DNA from: Dermacentor variabilis
Lineage: Eukaryota > Arthropoda > Arachnida > Ixodida > Ixodidae
Direction of reading: 5' to 3'
Assembly (NCBI RefSeq): GCF_050947875.1
Contig: NC_134576.1
Span: forward strand, 57,788,255 to 57,852,254
Length of the DNA: 64,000 bases
The notes under the pieces are model-generated. The model was given only the letters and a program-made list of their open reading frames with translations. It was not told the origin of the DNA and did not search any database. The position numbers were made by a program, and so were the translations under genes. Below, piece after piece: positions 57,546 to 64,000 of this stretch (within the stretch, counting starts at the first letter, position 1; each line of letters begins with the position of its first letter).

Positions 57546-58860
57546 CAAGCTAGATTTGACTTCGTGTGTATAACTATTTGCACTGCTTTTAATTTTATAG
57601 TCACTTTGAAGGTGCTACAGGTCTTGCAGCTGGGGCGGCAGCATGCTTTTATTACGGGGGGATGCTGTGGGCTGACTTTTGCGTGCACCAAGATGTCTTT
57701 AATGCTCCTTTTTGCAGCAATAGGTAATCCTAGGTACATCCAGGAACGCTTTCCTCAGACGCTCGTTACTTGATGATATTGAGTGGTATTTTCGTAGGAT
57801 GTTGTTTATGGTTGGTAGTGCATTATAATATATTGGTATAAAGGCCGGTGGTCGGTCAGATTCTGGTGTGGCCTGTTTCGTCGCCATTTCTGACTCTCCA
57901 ATCTTGACGCAACACCATAAGCTTTGTTGAGGGCAACTTGGGATAGTTCCTTTCTTCGTTTCACTTGTCCGACAAAAACTCCTTGCTTGCAGTGTCGCAG
58001 GTGATGACTGCTGTAGTCTAAATATTGCTGGCTATCCGTACGCTTCAGGTAAAGTCTGGTTCTCAGTTTTGCGCTTTCTATGTACACCGTCGTGTACAGA
58101 AAGTTGATCTGACTAGGAGAGCAGTGAGCAGTAAATTTATATACTCGGGTGAAATCGATTGAAATGGCTAATTATGTCGGTTAAGATGCTTGCACAATTT
58201 TTCCATAATATAAATATTTCGTCAATGTAAGGAAGATAGGTGGGGGGTTTTAAAGGGTAGGATTTCAACAGGTCTGCTTCAAGCCGTCCCATGAAAGTGT
58301 TCGCATACATGGGAGTGAACGGTGTACCCATGCTAGTGCCGAAAATTTGCAGGTAGTGAATAGAATTGAATTCGAAGTAGTTGAGCGTAAGAACTAACCA
58401 AAGGAGCGAAAAGTATACTTCAGGAGCGTGCGCTTGGGAATTGATTGCGAGGGATTTAGGAACGGCTTCAATTCCTTCACTCATGGGAATCTTGGTGCAA
58501 AGGCAGATACATACAAAGTGACTAGAATAGCGCAATCGCAATAAATTTGGTTGGCGTTGATGCCGACGACAATTCGAAGGAAGTGCGGCGTGTCTTGAAT
58601 AAAAGATGGGAGGGTGGCGGCGATGTTTGACAGCTGTTGAGTCAAGAATTTAGATAGTGAGTCAGTAGGTGCGTTTTTATTAATTCCAATAGGCCGAACT
58701 GGGATTTCTGTTTTAAATATTTCTTCGACCGAAACTTTACGTATTTTAGGAAGAAGATAAAAGCGGCCTGCTTTTTTGTTCTTGGGCATCATGAAGCGAT
58801 ATTCAGATTCCATGATTAGTTCCCTGGACAGGAGCTCCGCTATTGTGTTTATCATAGTAT
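57545..58860 (-). pseudogene. Penelope-like reverse transcriptase
   Basis: Minus strand from 58855: GRFYLLPKIRKV, PVRPIGINKNAPTDSLSKFL, LVTLYVSAF (58500), YLQIFGTSMGTPFTPMYANT, FMGRLEADLL and YLPYIDEIFILW (active site 58218-58229). The YIDD-type box is YIDE. After it, LRTRLYLKRTDSQQYLDY (58075), YYNALPTINNILRKYH (57830) and ACCRPSCKTCSTF (57640), the usual linker to the nuclease. Three or more frames are needed. Confidence 0.88.
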
Positions 58861-59000
58861 GGCTGTGAACTAAATTTGGGTTACAGTCGAGTTTTTTTGT
58901 AATGGGTGTGGTTGCTCAGTTGTCTAGAGGCCTCATTATTGTATTTTTCTATAGGCCAGGATACGATACTGCCACCTTTGTCTGCTGGTTTCATTACAAT

Positions 59001-59467
59001 TTAATTCCTTTTCGCAAGTACCTTAAGAATTTCTTGTTGAGCGGGGGACAAATGTTTCTGTTTCCGGCAATGCCACGCTGACTCTAGAATTTTCTTTGAT
59101 ATCAGCTTTGTGTATAAATCCACGTCTTGGCACTGTTCAGTTTCCGGTTTCCACCTGCTAGGTGGTCTAAGAGGGTCTCTATCTTGCTTTCCTACATGTG
59201 GTCTATCGAAAAAGAACTTCTTGATGCGCATGCGTCTTGGAAACTTATATCTTTGTGGAGTTCGAATTCGTTTACAGCGTTGTTCGTTGGACAGAACATT
59301 AGACCACGTTTCAGGAGATCAACTTCCTCGGGGTTTAGACTCTTGGATATGTCGACTACATTGCTGCAGTGCTCTGGATGCTCGCCTGTATGACTATTGG
59401 TGGAGCTACGTGCTGCCGGGGTTGCGTTGGTTTCTTTGGGTGGATCTGCAGCTGTAAAGTTTTGCAT
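59001..59467 (-). pseudogene. Penelope-like element N-terminal region
   Basis: Two frames: DISKSLNPEEVDLLKRGLMF then CPTNNAVNEFELHKD (59370-59230), and FFDRPHVGKQDRDPLRPPSR to LSPAQQEILKVLAKRN (59215-59001). The LLxxGLxFCPT block is the typical start of the conserved PLE region. Confidence 0.8.
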
Positions 59468-59826
59468 TGGTATTTATCTAGTAATTCTTCCTCCCTAGTT
59501 TAGACAATTGGCTAAGTTCTCTTCTTTCCGCTTCAGATAACTTTATCCTGTCGAGTTGATCATCAATTATATGTTGTTCCTTGCAGTGTTCTTCAAGAAT
59601 ATCAGCGAGAGAGCGATGGATTTTCTAGGGGAGCATTCCACTTTATTAATAGACCGGAGGGTAAAGAACCAAGGGCGCATCTATCCCTAATTCTGATGTA
59701 TTTTGGGATATTTCTCTGTTAAATTTTTAGGTGAAATCTGTAATTTGTTTGTTATGCGGCGAGTTTGCGAGATTAGAGGAAAGGGCGAGATTTCTTGTTG
59801 CGTGTGCTATGCCTAGGGCGTAGTAA

Positions 59827-60357
59827 TTATTTCTGCTTGATTCGGGCAGACCTGCAGGGCGAAAAATATTCAGGTGGTGTCTTTTTACGCTTAATTTTCC
59901 TATCGAAGCCTGTATCAATGTCTGTCTGTGTATCTTTCTGCGTATCGATCCGCTTATTACTGTATGTAGCTGTTTGCCTCAAGGCTTTGCGGGTGGTTGT
60001 GGGCTTCCGTATGAGCGGGTGTTGTAAGGGTGGTGTTGGTTCTGTGTCAACCGTCTGTGTAGATGCTTCTTGGGCTCTAGCTTTGGTGGAACGCGCATGC
60101 GAGCTGCTGTTGAAAATTTGAGTCGTATGTTTCTGTGTTGAAGCTAACTGGGACGAAGGATTTATTGGTGTATTTGGTTGCGTCGATTTAAAAGATTTCC
60201 TGAGCCTGTACTTGATGTTGTTAGTCATTACTTTGACGCCAAATAAAAATGGGGTGTAGTCCGTCCCGGGCGAGCAGAATGTCGGGGTCCTAGTGTATTT
60301 CAGCGTGGTGGATGACATCGACGTTTTCGTCTTCGTTTGCAATGTCAAGAAAATCAT
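59827..60357 (-). pseudogene. Basic Thr/Gln/Lys-rich linker upstream of the PLE
   Basis: A 176-codon open frame with many Thr, Gln, Lys and Arg residues (NIKYRLRKSFKSTQPN, DRKIKRKKTPPEYFSP). It follows, in another frame, the DGLH motif of the SGNH module and precedes the PLE conserved region on the same strand. No domain recognised; low complexity suggests a nucleic-acid-binding or disordered linker. Confidence 0.5.
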
Positions 60358-60719
60358 TGACGTAGTAGTTCTGCGGAAACCCGCAAGGTGGAGAGAAGCA
60401 ATGAATAAAGGGAAAATGAGACATCCACCCGCTCTCCACCTTGCGGGTTTCCGCAGAACTACTACGTCAAACTCTTGCCTTTGCTTCGTGTTGTCGACAA
60501 ATTCGACTTCGCCCTGCCATCTGCTAGCCGCCTGGTTAGCTCAGATGGTAGAGCGGCTGCCCCGGAAAGGCGGTGGTCCCGGGTTCGAGTCCCGGACCAG
60601 GACGAATTTTTCTTCAACTATGAGGCTTTTCTTTCGAGGAACCCGTATGGGTTTCCTTCGTAGCAATTGCTACGAACGGGTGGATGTCTCATTTTCCCTT
60701 TATTCAAGAAAATCATTGA
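60345..60719. mobile_element. Foldback SINE with 16-bp target duplication
   Basis: TCAAGAAAATCATTGA at 60345-60360 and 60704-60719 is a perfect duplication around a 343-bp insert. Inside, 60361-60395 is the exact reverse complement of 60432-60466 (35 bp), and 60403-60431 is the exact reverse complement of 60677-60705 (29 bp). So the left 70 bp are an inverted copy of two parts of the same SINE (its 5' body and its 3' end). A tRNA-like head lies at 60531-60601. All arms are identical, so the insertion is young. Confidence 0.93.
60531..60601 (+). tRNA. tRNA-like head of the SINE (GGA in anticodon place)
   Basis: It folds as a cloverleaf: acceptor CCTGGTT/GACCAGG, D arm AGCTCAGATGGTAGAGC, anticodon arm CTGCC-CCGGAAA-GGCGG, short variable loop and T arm CCGGG-TTCGAGT-CCCGG, with intact A and B boxes. 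GGA would decode Ser, but nuclear tRNA-Ser has a long variable arm and this one does not; it is also within a SINE. I treat it as a SINE promoter, not a tRNA gene. Confidence 0.75.
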
Positions 60720-61149
60720 GCTTACGTGGCCCAAGTGCGTGAGCTAGGAGTGTCGCTGATTGAAGAATAAGTGGCCTGTGTTTGTTCGCGATTCTGGGAA
60801 GTACTTCTGTCAGACTGATTGCTGCGTTGGGTCTTTTGGTGAGCAAATCGTTTATGAGCGTTTTCATGGCCTCAACTGTGTCGTCAGCAGTGTCCTGGTT
60901 AGGCCATTAGTCCCTCAGTAAATGACGAAATGTGAGATGTGCTGTGGTCCTGCAGCAATGTGGTCTCGGATGGTATGTGTTGTGGCGCTGCCCCTAAAGC
61001 TAATGTGTGGAGAGTATTGGCCTGGTGGGAAGTGTTCGTGCATGTACTTCTAGTGACTGTCTCCAATTAGTACTACGTGTGACAAGGAAAGCTGAGAGCG
61101 CTGACTTTGTTCCTTAATCTTCCGTCGGTAGAAATCCAGAGAAAACAGC

Positions 61150-61720
61150 ATCCAGGAATACACCACCCAGGGATAGGTTAACTAGGGTTATCTACCGCAG
61201 CAACAGGAACATTAAAGACACGTTAGTGCACACAAAATCAGCCGACAGCATTCCCCCGTTATAAAAGCATGTTGTCGCCCCAGATGCAAAACCTGTAGGC
61301 ACCTTCAAAGTGATAATAAAACTAAAAGCACCACAAATAGTTATACACACGAGGTTAAATCTACCTTCACTTGGACAAGTTCGGATGTGATTTATATGCT
61401 TAAATGTTCCTTTTGTAAGAAACAATATATCGGTGAAACCGGACATTCCATGAAAGTCCGATTAGACGGACATCACGCGGACACAGCTAAAAAGCTTCCC
61501 AAAGCCGTCGCCGAGCATTTCAGCCAACCAGGCCATACCTTTGATGAACATAAACTGTACACCTTCCAAATTTTCGTTTTGAACCAAAAAGAAAATACAG
61601 GAATGATACCTTATCCCTAAGTTCAAGACATCGCACCCAATAGACATAAACGTTTCAAAAGGAGCTTTAGAATCTATTCGCTACACTAAATTTCAAGCTA
61701 TAGACAACGAGACTTAGTTT
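61150..61720 (+). pseudogene. Penelope-like element 2, linker and GIY-YIG domain only
   Basis: Plus strand: YRSNRNIKDTLVHTKSAD (61190), a stop, TFKVIIKLKAPQIVIHT, then VIYMLKCSFCKKQYIGETGH and MKVRLDGHHADTAKKLPKAV (61387-61620), closely matching element 1. RT is missing, so this is a 5'-truncated copy, placed head to head with element 1. Confidence 0.85.
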
Positions 61721-62053
61721 GGCTTCTTAGCTTTTGTCAACTTTTTTTAATTTTCTTCTTTTTTTCTAGCAGGCGCGTCAGACGCCGTTGAGAAGCTGGC
61801 TTATACGTGGGCGTTGACACGTGTTTGACATCCGGCCGGGTCACTGGCCTTGTAAACAGCGCTCCTATTTTCTCAATTTGACACGCTGACACACTCTTGC
61901 TCTTTGTCGCACAACCAGCCTTACACCCTCTCCCCTTTAGAAGAACCACCTTTATATACTGTGGCGAAGAAAGCATATGTCCCCTCGAAGAAAATTCCAC
62001 ATGTGGAAACTTTGGCTCCCTCCTGCTTTCACATTGTTCTCGTTTTACTCAAC
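61721..62053 (+). repeat. 3' UTR of Penelope-like element 2
   Basis: Aligns with the reverse complement of 56850-57191; similarity ends at TTTTACTCAAC just before a TG repeat. Confidence 0.7.
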
Positions 62054-62054
62054 A

Positions 62055-62108
62055 TGTATATGTGTGTGTGTGTGTGTGTGCGTGTGTGCGCGCGCGCGTG
62101 TGTGTGTA
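62055..62108. repeat. (TG)n/(CG)n alternating tract
   Basis: About 50 bp of TG with an inner CGCGCGCG run, directly at the 3' end of Penelope-like element 2. Confidence 0.95.
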
Positions 62109-62345
62109 ATGAACCGTAGACGAAACAGTGGAGAAAGAAGCAGACGAGGAATAAAAGGGAGGGTTCGGGCGACCGTATTTGTCTCCGTCCGCATCCTCCT
62201 GCTCGCGTCTCACAAGTCGACTGGATAAAGATCTAGCAGCCCCCTTATCCGCCGCACATCAACACGCAAGTATTCAGCCCTGAACCTGAAAAGCAGAGAT
62301 CTACCTCCGACACCGACCAGCTTCATCACTGCATCACCACAAGCC

Positions 62346-62411
62346 ATGAACATACCGAAGTACAAGGGATCAGCGGACGATGGTCCCGTTGAAGATTGGT
62401 TTCGCCTCTGA
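62346..62411 (+). pseudogene. Gag-like N-terminal fragment
   Basis: ATG at 62346 opens MNIPKYKGSADDGPVEDWFR and ends with TGA 22 codons later. The pattern (P.Y.GSADD..VEDWF) recalls the start of LTR-retrotransposon Gag. No LTR was recognised upstream. Weak evidence. Confidence 0.4.
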
Positions 62412-64000
62412 GTTCCAGGATTCCGCTGCACCATGGTCACAAAGGGATATGGTCGCAAATTTCAGCGATTACAACACAGGTGAGGCATTTTGCTTCTACC
62501 TCATGCACACATTTGAAAACGAAGGATCATAGAATAAAATCAGACGAAATGATCAGCCAGTTTAAAGTTAACAACCCCTCCATTATGCATAAGCTGCAGA
62601 CATTGCAACTGAATCGCCACGCTCCCACAGTTTCCACGTAGCGAGCATCATCATTCCGAAACAACGCCCCATATTATCAAATCCTCTGCGAATTTTGCTT
62701 GCCATGACTTTCCCACAAAGATTACGCGCAATCGCACGCTGAGCATGAACTTGACATTCGCAATAAAAGAAAAGCCACTGCGCACTGAACCACCCGCACG
62801 CCTATTCGTTCCTGCGATACCAAACGCTAAACCAGGTTTGACCTCCGCACATCTGTCAACAATATGTACTTCTTCAGCAAGATGCAGCGCTGATGTCATC
62901 GTTGAAGCTTCTGACGAACTCCATCGCTCGTCTAGAAAGAGCGGGCCACAACGCGCTTTCAAGTCACCCTACTTACGGCGCAGCGCATGCTTTACACGAT
63001 TGTGCACGGCGCCACGGCATCGCAGACAGACGAGCCTTCTTTGAAGAAACATGACCGAGCCACATCCGCTGCGACATCTTTCAGCGCTCGATTACCAGGA
63101 ACTCCAAACAGAAATTGACACAAACTTCTTAATCAGCAAAACAAATCGAGCAAATTCCGCAACAGTCAGCTGTTCCATCGCAACGAAGCCAAATCGCTTA
63201 CTGCCAAGACGAATCCAGAATACGAGTACCAGCACCAACGCACGTAACTTTCAAGGCGAAGACAATTGTCAGCAACGTACATATAGAGATCAAGGAGCTC
63301 CGCGGCTCTTAGGCCTTCTACTACGTACTACAGCTCAACAAGCTGCTGCACCTTAATAAACTGGACGCGCGCCGAGCAACATTGTACACCGACAAATGAC
63401 ATAAGCGTGCATGCTGAATGACGTCGTAGTAGCCTCTGATAAGACTTTTGAGAAGCCTGGCACACTGAACTCGCCACCTGACAAGACTTACAAAAGGGAG
63501 CAGTGTACAAGCTACGCAATCATCTATACGTCAGTTTGCGCAAGCAATCAACGCGATATTCAATAGATACGCTATATCAACAACTGTCGCAACAACATCA
63601 CTGAGATCATAATGAACAACATCAAGAACAGTTGCAACAAGGAAAACGTCAGTACGCAATGGAACTAAACACAAGGCGGACTCAACAAACGACCTTTTAC
63701 AAGAAAGAAACATCACCGAGTACATCAGCACCACCTATGAGGACTGATCCTACCGCAAGTATTCCTGCGACAACGAGAACACGTGTACCTGGTACACCGG
63801 AGAAACTATGATTTCGCCTCCACCACCCAGACCACCGAACGCTTGGATGAAGACTCCGCGTGTCCACAGCTCGCGAAGAGTAAGCCGACGCCTACTACAT
63901 CCGAATACCCGCGTCTGCGTTGTGTTTACAGCTTCCTTCATTGGGGCAACCATATGTCGTCCGGAGTGCAAGAATCGCAAGAATCGGACTGCCAGAATCG
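62412..64000. other. AC-rich sequence, no gene recognised
   Basis: Plus-strand composition is rich in A and C from 63050 on (AACAACATCAAGAACAG-like), as in some gag/pol regions of retroelements. Frames at 62745-63044 and 63051-63356 are open but match nothing I know. May continue the gag-like fragment. Confidence 0.35.

Larger units (their letters stand above)
60251..61079 (-). pseudogene. SGNH (GDSL-type) hydrolase-like module, broken
   Basis: On the minus strand HVVLIGDSH (GDSH codons 61053-61064) gives block I with the nucleophile Ser, FRGSATTHTIRDHI the Gly block, FVIY*GTNGLTRT (60903-60914 for GTNG) the Asn block, RPNAAISLTEVLPRIANKH the next strand and ARDGLHPIFIWRQ (60251-60265) the Asp/His block: the S-G-N-H order of this esterase fold. 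GDSH and GTNG share a frame but TAG and TGA codons interrupt it; a frameshift follows GTNG, and the SINE at 60361-60703 splits the module. It lies directly upstream of the PLE, same strand. I infer it is part of that element; it could be a separate older insertion. Confidence 0.68.

Overview
This is eukaryotic, almost certainly tick (Ixodida, probably a hard tick) genomic DNA. The evidence is large introns with GT-AG junctions, two copies of a tRNA-derived SINE that resembles the tick SINE I know as Ruka, dense Ty3/gypsy, non-LTR, Penelope-like and THAP/P-type elements, and no bacterial operon structure. I identified this by eye, without database searches. Most of the window is transposon-derived and most copies are broken.

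The only host gene I can support is on the minus strand: three exons of a calcium-activated chloride channel regulator (CLCA)-like gene at 45299-45426, 41182-41296 and 18860-19087. Their reading phases join exactly and they encode the CLCA N-terminal-domain end followed by the von Willebrand factor A (VWA) domain. The last intron (about 22 kb) holds two full-length-type non-LTR elements and one complete gypsy element. Further exons must lie outside the window or went unrecognised.

Layout. 1-2760: 3' part of a gypsy element. 5258-16569: a second gypsy element (LTR, gag, then protease/RT/integrase and LTR) that seems split by a decayed THAP/P-element transposase (6781-12006), itself split by a 5'-truncated minus-strand gypsy (7748-10017), with a 702-bp inverted-repeat element beside it (12376-13077). 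17655-17999: AT microsatellite and a Tc1/mariner-type MITE. 19796-24588 and 25740-30010: two related plus-strand LINEs, with a SINE and a foldback MITE inside the first. 35044-40012: minus-strand gypsy with both LTRs and a 4-bp target duplication. 46100-50350: a 29-bp minisatellite interrupted by a SINE and by a gypsy fragment. 52615-56505: tRNA-derived SINE, then the 5' part of a gypsy element. 56850-62053: two Penelope-like elements in opposite orientation; the long one has an SGNH (GDSL-type) hydrolase-like module upstream of its RT and GIY-YIG domains and carries a foldback SINE. 62110-64000: gag-like start and AC-rich sequence of uncertain origin.

Most interesting: the SGNH-Penelope arrangement, the self-inverted SINE with a perfect 16-bp target duplication, the CLCA gene with its TE-filled intron, 2A-like remnants in both LINEs, and the same YLND replacement of the RT active-site YLDD in two separate gypsy copies.
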